Source: Mycobacterium nebraskense
GTDB lineage: Bacteria > Actinomycetota > Actinomycetes > Mycobacteriales > Mycobacteriaceae
Assembly (NCBI RefSeq): GCF_002102255.1
Contig: NZ_LQPH01000016.1
Coordinates: forward strand, 1 to 59,023
Reading direction: 5' to 3'
Length of the DNA stretch: 59,023 nt
Position 1 is the stretch's first letter; each line of letters starts with the position of its first letter. Under the pieces are notes generated by a model. That model saw only the letters and a list, made by a program, of their open reading frames with translations, made no database searches and was not told the DNA's origin. Below are positions 8,142 through 16,940 of this stretch, piece by piece. Made by a program: the position numbers and the translations under genes.

Positions 8142-9578
8142 TTACGACGCCGTCGCGTATTGCAGCACCGGCTCCGACGAATCTACATGCTCGCCACTGA
8201 TGATCCTGAGCCGATTCGGACGGACCTCGTAGAGCACGCCGTCGACCGGGTTGGTGACATCGAACCCGTCCCCAACGCGCTCCGCGTTAGATAGCTCGAT
8301 GTGCGCGCCATCGCGGATGCGCTCGCCGCGGTAGTAGTAACTGCCGCTGAGGTTTTGACACACGACGGCCAGCGACTTGGCGGTGCGCACCACTGCGGCC
8401 GGCGGATTCCCCGGGTCGCACCGGGCCGTCTCGCCGACGAACCCTAACCCGTCGGCGCCCTGCACCGGACGCGACAGCGTCGGCGTCTTCGGCGGCGGCG
8501 CGCTCGACGGCGCGGGCGATGTCGTCTTCGCCGCCTGCGGCGGCGGCGAACCGCCGTTGCTCAGCGCCGATACCAGCGCCACGATCAGCCCGGCGATCAC
8601 CAGCACCACCGCCGCCCCGGTCACCACCAGCGGCGCGCGGCCGCCAAAAGGCCGACCCGGCGTCGGCGGCTCGGGCGCCGCAGACGGCGGATACGGGCTA
8701 TAACCGGTGTCATCCGAATTCGGATAGACCGCCTCAAACGGCCGGGTACGAAGGGGCTCCGCGCCAACGCTGACCGCGACCGGCTCGTACGCCGCGTTTA
8801 CGGCGTCGCTCGCCGCGCGGGCGAGTTCACCCGCGGAGGCGAACCGCGCCGTACGTTGTTTGGCCATGCCCCGGGCGATGACGTCGTCGAAGGCCCGGCC
8901 GATGCCGCGGCGCATGATGCTGGGCCGGGGCGCCGGTGACAACATGTGCGCGCTCTTCAGCTCCTCCGGGTCCGTGCTCTCGAACGGCGGCTGACCGGTG
9001 AGGCACTCATAAAGCAGGCACGCCAGCGAGTACACGTCGGTCTGCGGTCCCACTCGGCCGGTGGTGAATCGTTCGGGCGCGATGTAGGCGCGTGACCCGT
9101 CGGCGTGCGCAATCCCGAAGTCGACGAGATACGCGAAGTGGTCGGGGGTGAGCAGCACGTTTTCCGGCCTGACGCCCAGGTGCACCAGCCCGGCGGCGTG
9201 CGCGGCGTCCAGCGCCCGCGCCACCTGGGCGGTGATCGATGCGGCGCGCGAGGGTTCCAGCGGGCCCCGCTCGCGCAGCAGGTCCTTGAGGCTGCCGCCC
9301 TCGACCAACTGCATATCGACGAAGAAAACCCCGTCAATCTCGCCGAAGTCATCCACCGGGATGACGTGGGGCTCTTGCAAGCGCGCCGCGACCGTGCACT
9401 CACGCCGAAAGCGTTGCTGGAAGCCGGGTTCCGCGGCCATCTCGGCAGGCAACAGCTTGACCGCGACCGTCCGGTCCTTAACCGTGTCGTAAGCCCGATA
9501 GGTCTCGCCGGTTGCGCCCGTGCCGATCAGCGATCGCAGCTCGTAGGGACCGAACCGGGTGCGGAACCGCGAGGTCAA
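8142..9578 (-). CDS. Membrane Ser/Thr protein kinase-like protein, probable pseudokinase
   Basis: 478 aa, built like a mycobacterial Pkn: kinase domain about 10-265, Pro-rich linker, one membrane segment about 316-339, and an extracellular domain of about 135 aa with two Cys. The glycine loop (GTGATGETY), Lys41 in VAVK, DFG (153-155) and APE are present. However, the catalytic loop reads HLGVRPEN (133-140), so the Asp of HRD is Gly135 and the Arg is Leu134. Phosphotransfer should be strongly impaired, suggesting a nucleotide-binding or scaffold role. It lies in the same orientation as a small secreted protein and a normal kinase just upstream, which may be partners. A misread base would not explain the two substitutions at LG. 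Confidence 0.85.
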   Translation of the reverse strand: MTSRFRTRFGPYELRSLIGTGATGETYRAYDTVKDRTVAVKLLPAEMAAEPGFQQRFRRECTVAARLQEPHVIPVDDFGEIDGVFFVDMQLVEGGSLKDLLRERGPLEPSRAASITAQVARALDAAHAAGLVHLGVRPENVLLTPDHFAYLVDFGIAHADGSRAYIAPERFTTGRVGPQTDVYSLACLLYECLTGQPPFESTDPEELKSAHMLSPAPRPSIMRRGIGRAFDDVIARGMAKQRTARFASAGELARAASDAVNAAYEPVAVSVGAEPLRTRPFEAVYPNSDDTGYSPYPPSAAPEPPTPGRPFGGRAPLVVTGAAVVLVIAGLIVALVSALSNGGSPPPQAAKTTSPAPSSAPPPKTPTLSRPVQGADGLGFVGETARCDPGNPPAAVVRTAKSLAVVCQNLSGSYYYRGERIRDGAHIELSNAERVGDGFDVTNPVDGVLYEVRPNRLRIISGEHVDSSEPVLQYATAS

Positions 9579-9656
9579 TGGGCCATCCTTTCGCCAGGTC
9601 GAAAAGGTCCAACCCGGCGGGTTCCCAAATCCGGCGCGGACGTAACGTGCGGCGGC

Positions 9657-10004
9657 TCACGCGTGCGGAGGCACCGGGCACCAGAATAGGCCGCAGTTGA
9701 AGTTGGGCGGGCCGGCCGGCGCGCGGGGGGTGGCGGTGATCGGGCCGCTCGGCCACCCGTAGACGGCGCCGGTGTCGGCGTCGACGACGCCGCGGTAGTC
9801 GTAGTAATAGAGGTGGCACACGCCCATGTCCCAGTTGATGAAGTTGTCCGGGACGCGTTCGCCGGGGCACCACTTGCCGCACGTGTGCCCGGCCGGGCAG
9901 TTCCCGCCGACGTGGCCGTAAGGGTCGGCCTGCGCGACGCCCGCGGCCAGCCCCATGCCGATGCCGGCCGTCAGCAGGGCGCCGGCCATCCACTTCTTGT
10001 TCAT
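9657..10004 (-). CDS. Small secreted Cys-rich protein
   Basis: 115 aa from the ATG at 10004. The N-terminus is a classic signal peptide: MNKK, a hydrophobic stretch (GALLTAGIGMGLAAGV) and AQA-DP for cleavage near residue 26. The mature part of about 90 aa has six Cys (NCPAGHTC, WCPGE, VCHLY, NCGLFWC) and many Pro/Gly/aromatic residues, consistent with a disulfide-stabilised extracellular protein. I do not recognise the family. It sits between the two membrane kinase genes, all on one strand (46 nt after the active kinase, 78 nt before the pseudokinase). It could be a ligand for, or a product controlled with, their extracellular domains; that is inference. Confidence 0.78.
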   Translation of the reverse strand: MNKKWMAGALLTAGIGMGLAAGVAQADPYGHVGGNCPAGHTCGKWCPGERVPDNFINWDMGVCHLYYYDYRGVVDADTGAVYGWPSGPITATPRAPAGPPNFNCGLFWCPVPPHA

Positions 10005-10050
10005 GCCGTAAGCACATAACGGCCGGCGGGCTACCGATCTCATATCGACG

Positions 10051-11196
10051 TCAGCCGCCGTGGCCACCCTTGTGTTTGTTGCCGGGGTGACCGGGTGGCG
10101 GCGGCGGCAACTGCGAGCTACTGCTGGGTGTGGTTGTGGCGGTGGTCGTCGGCGGCGGCACCGGCGTGGTGGTAGTAGTGGTCGGCGTCGGCGGTGGCGC
10201 CGAGAACGGCGGATCGATCGCCAGCAGGAGGAGTGCCAATAGGAATGCGGCAACGATCGCCGCGATCCACCATTTGCGCCGGGGACTGTCCGGCTCGAGC
10301 GGCGCACCCGCAGGCGTATAGGTCAGCACCGCGGGCGGGGGCGCTTCCATGACCCGGGTGCCGGTGGGCATCGCTGCGGGGGCAGGGCCGACCAGCGCGG
10401 CTCGCATCGCGCCGGCCTGGTCGAACCGCCATGCAGGGTCGCGCGCCATCGCACGTTCGATCGCTGCGGCAAGTCCCGGTGGCACATCGGGGCGCAGCGC
10501 GGCCAGCGGCGGCGGTGACTCCTGCAGGATCGCGTGTGCCAGCGCGCCCAGGTCCTCCTGCGGGAACGGCCGCCGCCCAGTCAGCGCCTCGTAGCCCACC
10601 ACGCCGACGGCATACAGGTCGTCGAACACCGTGGCCGGCTTGGACGTCAGCCGCTCGGGACTCAGATACGCCATGCTGCCGACGACTTCGCCCGTCCTGG
10701 TGTAGGCGGCGCCGGACGTCTTGGCGATGCCGAAATCGGCGAGCTTGGGTTCGCCCCGGGCGGTGAACAAGATATTGCCCGGCTTGACGTCGCGGTGCAG
10801 AATGCCGACGTTATGCGCCTCGGCAAGGGCGTCCAGGACGCCGTCGAGGACGGCGTGTACGAACGCCGGCGGCAGCGGCCCGTGAGCGATGTGGTCGGCC
10901 AGCGACAGTCCCGGCAGCCGCTCCATGACGATGAACGGCAACCCGTGATGCTCGCCGACGTCGTGGACCACTACGACGTGCCGACCGGTCAGCTGCGCGG
11001 CCGCGCGCGCCTCCGTGTCGAACCGCAATCGGCTGTCGGGCCGGTCAGCCACCCCGGGATAGAGCAGCTTGATGGCGACGGGCCGGTTCAGCTTCAAGTC
11101 CCACCCGTCACGCACCTCGGCCATCGCACCGCGGCCCAGGACACCGCGCAGTTCGTACCGACCGTCGCCAAGGAGCCCGCCCGGCACCAGAGGCAC
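10051..11196 (-). CDS. Transmembrane Ser/Thr protein kinase (Pkn type)
   Basis: 381 aa from GTG at 11196, the start that gives the usual short N-terminus before GRYELRGVLGRG. The frame opens at TTG 11322, but those 42 extra residues look non-coding. The kinase motifs are intact: Lys43 in VAIK, HRDVKPGN (134-141) and DFG (154-156), with a TRTGEVVGSMAYLSPE activation segment containing Thr/Ser phosphosites. A Pro/Ala linker, one membrane helix (about 309-327) and a short outer tail of Thr/Pro/Ser repeats ending GNKHKGGHGG follow. There is no folded sensor domain outside. It should autophosphorylate and signal from the membrane, possibly with the kinase-like neighbour. Confidence 0.88.
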   Translation of the reverse strand: MPLVPGGLLGDGRYELRGVLGRGAMAEVRDGWDLKLNRPVAIKLLYPGVADRPDSRLRFDTEARAAAQLTGRHVVVVHDVGEHHGLPFIVMERLPGLSLADHIAHGPLPPAFVHAVLDGVLDALAEAHNVGILHRDVKPGNILFTARGEPKLADFGIAKTSGAAYTRTGEVVGSMAYLSPERLTSKPATVFDDLYAVGVVGYEALTGRRPFPQEDLGALAHAILQESPPPLAALRPDVPPGLAAAIERAMARDPAWRFDQAGAMRAALVGPAPAAMPTGTRVMEAPPPAVLTYTPAGAPLEPDSPRRKWWIAAIVAAFLLALLLLAIDPPFSAPPPTPTTTTTTPVPPPTTTATTTPSSSSQLPPPPPGHPGNKHKGGHGG

Positions 11197-11328
11197 TCCG
11201 TTACTGCCCTGGCCGCGGTAAGACCGAGTTCCTTGGAGGTCCGTGTCGATCTCCTGTCGGAAAGCTGACTCCCTGCTGGTTCGGGATAACCACACAATCC
11301 GGAATCGAAACCCGCTACTCAACAGGCG

Positions 11329-13173
11329 TTAAACAGCGGGGTCCGCATTCCCGTCGCGCGGTTTTTGGACCGCCCCCGCATACTCGCCGACGAAGCCGTT
11401 GTTCAGCCACCACCTGGGTTCGGTGTGCTCGAAGATTTCCTCGCCGAGGGCACGATTGCGCACTGACCTCTTGACAGGAAACGGATTCATCCCCGTCTTG
11501 TATTCGACCCCGACCATGGCGGGGGCGGCCGGCCGGCCTCGCCTGGGCAGCAGCTCGAAGCCGGCCTGCGCAAGCATGGTGTTCAACTCGGCGGGGCGAG
11601 GGAATCGCCGAAAGTCGTGGTTTGGCTTGTCCAGACCGAACACGAACAGCGGCCCGACCGTCACGAAACAAAGCCATGTGCACAGGTTGCGATCCGGTGC
11701 GACATAGAACATCCGGCCGCCCGGCTTCAGCGCGCGAAATACGCTGTCCATCAGACGGCGGTGCTCGGTGCAGTGGTCAAGCACCCCGTGCAGGTAAACA
11801 AGGTCGAATCGATTGGCCCCCAACACCTCCGCATCACGCGCGTCGCCGACGACGAAGGCCACCCCGGCCTTGTCGGCAAAGCGCTTGCGGGCTGCGTCGA
11901 TCGACTTGTAGTCGACGTCGACGCCCACGATGTCCCATTGGCCCAACTCCGGATATCGTTCGAGCAATCCTTCGATCGTCCCGCCACCGCCGCAACCGAC
12001 CACCGCCATCCTCGGGCGCTGACCAGCTACGGACGGAAGGTAGTCGCGTAGGAAGTCCCATGCCGCGTAGTCGATCTCGCCGACGAGCTCAGCGGTGAAG
12101 CGCCACTGTTCGCTGACCTCGGCGTTGGAGAAGTAACGCACCCCGCGCTCGATCGTGCCGTTGCTGATCCGCATCAGCATGCGATCGATCATCGAATAGC
12201 GGTACTCGGGCTCGCCTGCCGCATCGTTGGCGCGTTCACGATCGAGGAACTCGATGTAGCGTCGCTCTTCGGGTTCGATCGGCGCCTCCCACGATTGGGC
12301 GTGGCCGAGCACGCGTTCCCGAATCCACGAGTCGATCACGCGGCTGTAGACGGCCGTGTCGAACAGCATGAGCTGATGGCCGCCACCGGGCATCATGAAG
12401 AAATCCTTGGTCCCGCCGATCCGCTCAAAGCATGCTCGGCAGTGCTCGGCGCCGACGATCTCGTCGTGCTCCCCGCAGGTGATAAGGACGGGTTTCGTGT
12501 TGGCGGCGGCGGGTTTTGGTGGCACATAGTTGAACACCGAGTGGTAGCTCTTGAGCCCATAGCGCCAGACGTAAAACGGGTCTTTCTTCTTCGTGTCCAG
12601 CAGCCCGGGGTCTTCCTGGTAGGCGGCCTTGAAGTCGATGACCCGCCGCAGCGGAACTCGCAGCCGATCACCGATCGTCTTGGCCGCCCACTTCGCTGGA
12701 CGTGACTGGAACAATCGGATCGCCGGGCTCATCGGCGCCTCGTGGTTCAGCAAGATGTTCATGCACACACCGGCCGCCACGGCCGGGCACGCGTCGAGCG
12801 CGTGGAACGCGACTTCCCCACCCTGGCTCGCACCGTGCAGGACGACAGGGAGGGAAGTTCGCCGCGCCGCGTAATCGGTGACGGCCCTGGTGTCTTCGAG
12901 GAAGGCTTCAAAACTGAACACACCCGGCTTGCCCTCGGTGCGGCCATGCCCGGTCAGGTCGAACGAATAGACGGCCGCGGAAAAGTTGCGGCGCATGTGC
13001 TCGGCGAACGCGTCATAACTCTCGCTGTTCCCCGCGGTGCCGTGCACCAGCACCAGAACGTAGTCGGCGTTGTGGTTGTCGTAGCGGCGCACGAAGATTC
13101 GTTTGGCGCCGGATCCGGTCACCGCGTCTTCGACCATCGGCGGCACTGCCTGATCGGTGACGTTCGGGGTCAT
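11329..13173 (-). CDS. Fused alpha/beta hydrolase - SAM-dependent methyltransferase
   Basis: 614 aa with two domains. Residues about 20-290 are a monoacylglycerol-lipase-like alpha/beta hydrolase: LVLVHGTAGNS, nucleophile motif HGASQGGE, acid probably in CGEHDEIVG, and His in PGGGHQLMLF. Residues about 390-530 are a class I methyltransferase: VVGCGGGGTIEGLLER (SAM-binding motif I), VGVDVDYKSIDAARKR (acidic loop) and FDLVYLHGVLDHC. The linker between them has no stop or frameshift, so this is a genuine fusion. It overlaps the TetR gene by ATGA, so the pair is co-translated. A bifunctional enzyme that releases an acyl group and methylates an acid or hydroxyl is plausible. The substrate is unknown. 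Confidence 0.85.
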   Translation of the reverse strand: MTPNVTDQAVPPMVEDAVTGSGAKRIFVRRYDNHNADYVLVLVHGTAGNSESYDAFAEHMRRNFSAAVYSFDLTGHGRTEGKPGVFSFEAFLEDTRAVTDYAARRTSLPVVLHGASQGGEVAFHALDACPAVAAGVCMNILLNHEAPMSPAIRLFQSRPAKWAAKTIGDRLRVPLRRVIDFKAAYQEDPGLLDTKKKDPFYVWRYGLKSYHSVFNYVPPKPAAANTKPVLITCGEHDEIVGAEHCRACFERIGGTKDFFMMPGGGHQLMLFDTAVYSRVIDSWIRERVLGHAQSWEAPIEPEERRYIEFLDRERANDAAGEPEYRYSMIDRMLMRISNGTIERGVRYFSNAEVSEQWRFTAELVGEIDYAAWDFLRDYLPSVAGQRPRMAVVGCGGGGTIEGLLERYPELGQWDIVGVDVDYKSIDAARKRFADKAGVAFVVGDARDAEVLGANRFDLVYLHGVLDHCTEHRRLMDSVFRALKPGGRMFYVAPDRNLCTWLCFVTVGPLFVFGLDKPNHDFRRFPRPAELNTMLAQAGFELLPRRGRPAAPAMVGVEYKTGMNPFPVKRSVRNRALGEEIFEHTEPRWWLNNGFVGEYAGAVQKPRDGNADPAV

Positions 13174-13811
13174 CGCCTTGGTTCCAATCCTTCGGTGATG
13201 TGGGCGGCGAGCATTTGGGCGAACACGTCGTAGTCGCGACGGAAGCCCGACGTGTCGGAAACGAACGGGCGCTGCATCGACATGCCCAGCAGCACGGTTT
13301 CGAAGAGACGCACCGACTCGTCGATCAAGCGCTGCGGCGCATCGTTACCGGCGATACGGCGAAGCGCCTCGGCGAGCTGTCGACGCTGGGTGTCGCGGTA
13401 GTCGACATACGCGATCCGCAAGAACTCGTTGTGGTTGGCCGCCGCGGCGAACTCGACCATGAACGTGACCGCGTCGAGGTTGTCGATGAACAGGGCGTAC
13501 ATCAGACCGGCCGCCTCGGTCAGACCCTCACGCACCGACACCCTGTGCGGCAGTTGGGTCGCCGCCGTGGCGAACATTCGCTTGGCCATGTCGTCGATCG
13601 CCGCCTGAAAAAGCTTTTCCTTCGTCTCGAAGTGATAGTGCAGCAGCGTCTGCGAGACGCCGGCCTTCGTCGAGATCAGCTTCATCGAGGACTTTTCATA
13701 GCCGTACGCGCAGAAACACTGGATCGTCGTCTGCAGGATTCGCTGCCGGGCGTCGCCGGCGGTGACCGCGGGGCCGGCAGGCTCCTCAGGCTTGGACACT
13801 GCGGTCAACAT
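13170..13811 (-). CDS. TetR family transcriptional regulator
   Basis: 213 aa. The N-terminal helix-turn-helix is clear: ARQRILQTTIQCFCAYGYEK, then TKAGVSQTLLHYHFETKEKLF (about 22-68). The C-terminal ligand domain has no assigned subfamily. Its stop overlaps the ATG of the hydrolase-methyltransferase fusion, so it heads that operon. A 22-bp palindrome lies 41 bp upstream of its ATG, in the divergent region with the deacetylase gene, and is the obvious operator. It probably represses its own operon and perhaps the deacetylase in the absence of an inducer. Confidence 0.9.
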   Translation of the reverse strand: MLTAVSKPEEPAGPAVTAGDARQRILQTTIQCFCAYGYEKSSMKLISTKAGVSQTLLHYHFETKEKLFQAAIDDMAKRMFATAATQLPHRVSVREGLTEAAGLMYALFIDNLDAVTFMVEFAAAANHNEFLRIAYVDYRDTQRRQLAEALRRIAGNDAPQRLIDESVRLFETVLLGMSMQRPFVSDTSGFRRDYDVFAQMLAAHITEGLEPRR

Positions 13812-13852
13812 TGCCTCGTCTCTTCATGTCGGTCCGCTCTCGGCTACGATAC

Positions 13853-13874
13853 TGCCTGATCGATCAGTCAGGCA
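13853..13874. promoter_or_regulatory. Probable TetR operator (palindrome)
   Basis: TGCCTGA-N8-TCAGGCA, with perfect 7-bp arms. The spacer overlaps a second 12-bp palindrome, CTGATCGATCAG (13856-13867). It is located between the TetR start (13811) and the divergent deacetylase start (13925). Confidence 0.65.
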
Positions 13875-13924
13875 AGGGTATTGCGATACCCTTTGACTTG
13901 ATGCGCCCGGAACAAGGACCTGCT

Positions 13925-14584
13925 ATGCCTAAGACCCCGTTGTCCAAGAAGATCACTTTGACCTTTGACAACGGCCCGACCCCTGGAGTCACGGATCAGG
14001 TTCTCGACATCCTCGCCCAGCGTCAGGTGTCCGCCATATTCTTCGTCGTCGGGGAGAATGTCTGCTCGCCGGAGGGGCATCGATTACTCGAACGCGCGGT
14101 GAGTGCGGGGCACCGGGTCGGCAATCACTCCTTCACCCACGGCCGACCTCTCGGCGAGCTCTCTCCGGCGGAGACCCTCCACGAAATCCGAAGCACGCAA
14201 AAGATTTTGGATGACTTCGGCGACATCGATCGCTACTTCAGACCGTGGGGAACGGAGGGCGCACTCGACCGGCGCTGCCTGAATCAGACGGCGATCGACC
14301 ACCTCCTCGCCGAGAACTACACCTGCGTCCTGTGGAACAGCGTCCCGCGCGACTGGGCCGACCCCCGCGGATGGGTGAGCCGAGCGCTCGCCGATACCCG
14401 TAACCAACAGCACACCGTGGTCGTACTGCACGACCTGCCCACCGGCGCGATGGAGCAGTTCCCAAGGTTTCTCGATGAACTCCATGATTCCGGTCTAGAG
14501 GTCACCACAGACCTCCCCGACGATTGCGTGCCGATCGTTCGCGGTGGGATGCGAATACCCGTCGATCACCTCAGGGGGGCTTGA
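13925..14584 (+). CDS. Polysaccharide deacetylase (NodB-domain) family protein
   Basis: 219 aa from ATG 13925, preceded by AAGGACCTGCT; upstream in-frame starts would enter the operator region. NodB motifs: motif 1 is TFDNGP (D15, N16), motif 2 HSFTHG (His68, His72), motif 3 RPWG (106-109), and a late LHD. In the canonical TFDDG the second Asp binds the metal; here it is Asn, so activity may be altered. No signal peptide or membrane anchor is visible, which is unusual for cell-wall deacetylases and argues for a cytoplasmic substrate. It is divergent from a TetR gene across a palindrome, so it is probably co-regulated with the hydrolase-methyltransferase. Confidence 0.8.
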   Translation: MPKTPLSKKITLTFDNGPTPGVTDQVLDILAQRQVSAIFFVVGENVCSPEGHRLLERAVSAGHRVGNHSFTHGRPLGELSPAETLHEIRSTQKILDDFGDIDRYFRPWGTEGALDRRCLNQTAIDHLLAENYTCVLWNSVPRDWADPRGWVSRALADTRNQQHTVVVLHDLPTGAMEQFPRFLDELHDSGLEVTTDLPDDCVPIVRGGMRIPVDHLRGA

Positions 14585-14635
14585 CGCAGCCCAAGCGGCG
14601 ATAAGGTGAATCGCACCGTGAGAAAGTGGGCCCCC

Positions 14636-16027
14636 ATGAGCGACATGACGGCGCGGTTCTCCGAGATCGTCGGCGAACACAACCTGCTGACCGGCGATGC
14701 CATCCCTGAGGACTACTGGCACGACGAGGTGTTGACGAAGCCGCCGCAACGGCCGGCGTACGTCGCCAAACCGGCTTCAGCGGAAGAGGTTTCGCAGCTG
14801 CTGAAGGCTGCCTCGGACAACAGCGTGCCGGTGACGGCCCGCGGGTCGGGGACCGGCCTGTCGGGCGCGGCGATCCCGCGAGCCGACGGGCTGCTGATCT
14901 CCTTCGAACGCATGAACGCCGTGCTCGAGGTCGACACCACCAACCAGGTCGCCGTTGTCCAACCCGGGGTAACGCTCACCGAGCTGGACGCCGCGACCGC
15001 CGACACCGGCCTGCGCTACATGGTTCACCCGGGCGAGCTGTCGTCCAGCGTCGGCGGCAACGTCGGCACCAACGCCGGCGGCATGAACGCGGTCAAATAC
15101 GGAATCGCCCGCCACAACGTGCTCGGGTTGCAGGCGGCGCTGCCGACCGGCGAGCTCATGCGCACCGGCGGCAAGCTAGCCAAGATCTCCACCGGCTACG
15201 ACCTGACCCAGCTCATCGTCGGCTCCGAGGGCACCCTGGCCCTGGCCACCGAGGTGACCGTCAAGCTCCACCCGCGGCTCGACCACACCGCGACCGTGCT
15301 CGCCCCGTTCGCCGACTTCGACCAAGTCATGGCGGCGGTGCCCAAGATCCTGGCCAGCGGCCTGGGGCCCTACATCCTGGAGTACGTCGACAACCTGACG
15401 ATGGCCGCGCTCGTCCACACCCAGAATCTGGAGCTGGGTGTTCCCGACAGCATCCGCGACAGCTGCGACGCCTATCTCGTTGTGGCGCTTGAAAGCCGGA
15501 CCGCCGACCGGCTCGACGAGGGCGTCGAGAAGGCCGGCGAGCTGCTGGCCGAGCTGGGCGCCGTGGACGCCTATGTGCTCGAAGGCGGTTCGGCGCGCAA
15601 GCTGATCGAGGCGCGGGAGAAGGCGTTCTGGACGCTGAAGGCGGTCGGCGCCGACGACCTCATCGACACCGTGGTGCCGCGCGGCGCGATGCCGAAATTC
15701 CTGTCCGCCGCACGCGGTCTGGCGGCGGCCGCCGGTGGTGCCGCGGCGGGCTGCGGGCACGCAGGCGACGGCAACGTGCACCTGGCCATCTTCTGTAAGG
15801 ACCCGGACACGCGCAAGAAGCTCTTGACCGACATCTTCGCGCTGGCAATGGAATTGGGGGGCGCGATCTCCGGCGAGCACGGCCTGGGTCGCGCCAAGAC
15901 ACCGTACTTCCTCGAACTCGAAGACCCGGTGAAAGTCGACCTGATGCGCCGCATCAAGCAAAGCTTCGATCCCGCGGGCATTCTCAATCCCGATGTGGTG
16001 TTCGCGGGCGAAACGCTCAACCGATAA
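14636..16027 (+). CDS. FAD-binding oxidase, GlcD/D-lactate dehydrogenase type
   Basis: 463 aa from ATG 14636; GTG at 14606 is in frame but less likely. The N-terminal FAD-binding PCMH domain is evident: PVTARGSGTGLSGAA, VQPGVTLTELD, GGNVGTNAGGMNAVKYG and IVGSEGTLALATEV. The C-terminal FAD-linked oxidase domain ends with GCGHAGDGNVHLAIF and GGAISGEHGLGRAK, followed by the usual FDPAGILNPDVVF. It should oxidise a 2-hydroxyacid such as glycolate or D-lactate and pass electrons to a carrier; no GlcE/GlcF partners are adjacent. Its 3' end overlaps the convergent acyltransferase gene by 11 bp. Confidence 0.88.
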   Translation: MSDMTARFSEIVGEHNLLTGDAIPEDYWHDEVLTKPPQRPAYVAKPASAEEVSQLLKAASDNSVPVTARGSGTGLSGAAIPRADGLLISFERMNAVLEVDTTNQVAVVQPGVTLTELDAATADTGLRYMVHPGELSSSVGGNVGTNAGGMNAVKYGIARHNVLGLQAALPTGELMRTGGKLAKISTGYDLTQLIVGSEGTLALATEVTVKLHPRLDHTATVLAPFADFDQVMAAVPKILASGLGPYILEYVDNLTMAALVHTQNLELGVPDSIRDSCDAYLVVALESRTADRLDEGVEKAGELLAELGAVDAYVLEGGSARKLIEAREKAFWTLKAVGADDLIDTVVPRGAMPKFLSAARGLAAAAGGAAAGCGHAGDGNVHLAIFCKDPDTRKKLLTDIFALAMELGGAISGEHGLGRAKTPYFLELEDPVKVDLMRRIKQSFDPAGILNPDVVFAGETLNR

Positions 16028-16832
16028 CCGGGAAGTGGCGTTGAGCGGCAAGGGCCTTGATCCCCTTCTGCATCGTCCAGCGCACGTGCGCGTCGAGTCT
16101 CTTGACGTCGGGAGCGTCACCGAATTCGCCGAGGTTGATCGGCCGCAACACCTCGGTGACGATCTTGGTAGGCAGCGGCATGTTGACCGGCGCGAGGACA
16201 CTGAGCCCGAAGGGAAAACCGAACGTTATCGGCATGATGTTCGTTCGGAAGAACCTGCGCTCGAACTTGGTGAGCCGAAGCAGTCGCGCCAGCCACTGCC
16301 CGCGAGTCAAGAACAGCTGACTTTCCTGCCCGCCGACGGAGACGGCCGGCACGATGGGAACATCCGCCTCCAGCGCGGTGGTGATATAGCCGGTTCGGCC
16401 GTCGAAGTTGATGACGTTTTCCTGCAGGGTCGGCCGGTACACGTCGTAGTCGCCGCCCGGGAAGACCAACACGACCGCACCGGCGGCCAACGCCTTGGCG
16501 GCGTTCTCCCGCGTCGCCCGGATCACCCCGGTGCGCCGAAAGAAGTCACCGGCCGGTCCGGCAAAGATGGTGTCGAAGGCAAGTGCGTAGAGCGGGCGGT
16601 CGTAGCCGTACGTGTCGTAGTAGTCGACGGCGAACACCGACAGGTCCAACGTGAGCATGCCGCCAGAATGGTTACCCACCACCAGCGACGGTCCCGGCGG
16701 GATGTTGTCCAGGCCGCGCACCTCGGAACGGAAATACCGCTTGACGATCGGCCGGGTCAGCGCAATCACGTGCTCGGTCAGACCGCGGTCCCATTTGTCG
16801 ACTTCGGTCGACTCGGTGTCGGTGTGGCTCAT
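16017..16832 (-). CDS. PlsC-like 1-acylglycerol-3-phosphate acyltransferase family protein
   Basis: 271 aa from ATG 16832, with GAGGAAGAC as ribosome site. The acyltransferase block begins at VRGLDNIPPGPSLVVGNHSGG. NHSGG replaces the strict NHX4D spacing, as in the hemolysin-like branch of the family I recall. The FPGG motif (VLVFPGGDYD) and PIVPAVSVGG follow in the right order. It is expected to transfer an acyl chain from acyl-CoA to a lysophospholipid or other lipid alcohol at the inner membrane face. No strong membrane helix is seen. It overlaps the convergent FAD oxidase gene end by 11 bp. Confidence 0.82.
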   Translation of the reverse strand: MSHTDTESTEVDKWDRGLTEHVIALTRPIVKRYFRSEVRGLDNIPPGPSLVVGNHSGGMLTLDLSVFAVDYYDTYGYDRPLYALAFDTIFAGPAGDFFRRTGVIRATRENAAKALAAGAVVLVFPGGDYDVYRPTLQENVINFDGRTGYITTALEADVPIVPAVSVGGQESQLFLTRGQWLARLLRLTKFERRFFRTNIMPITFGFPFGLSVLAPVNMPLPTKIVTEVLRPINLGEFGDAPDVKRLDAHVRWTMQKGIKALAAQRHFPVIG

Positions 16833-16940
16833 GTCTTCCTCGCTCGCCGTTGAGCGTGAGCTGATGGTACGCCCGCCGATCTGAGGCGGCATAGGTTTGC
16901 GGCACGGATGTCTGCCGGCGATTCCCAGGGATTAGCCGAT

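Noticed and set aside
7354..8232. A long plus-strand ORF covering the E2-like gene start and the P450 remnant
   Set aside because: It is antisense to the E2-like gene and only its 3' part has P450 similarity; it cannot be one gene.
11197..11322. A TTG start giving 42 extra residues on the kinase
   Set aside because: No ribosome site, non-coding look, and kinases of this type begin shortly before the glycine loop.
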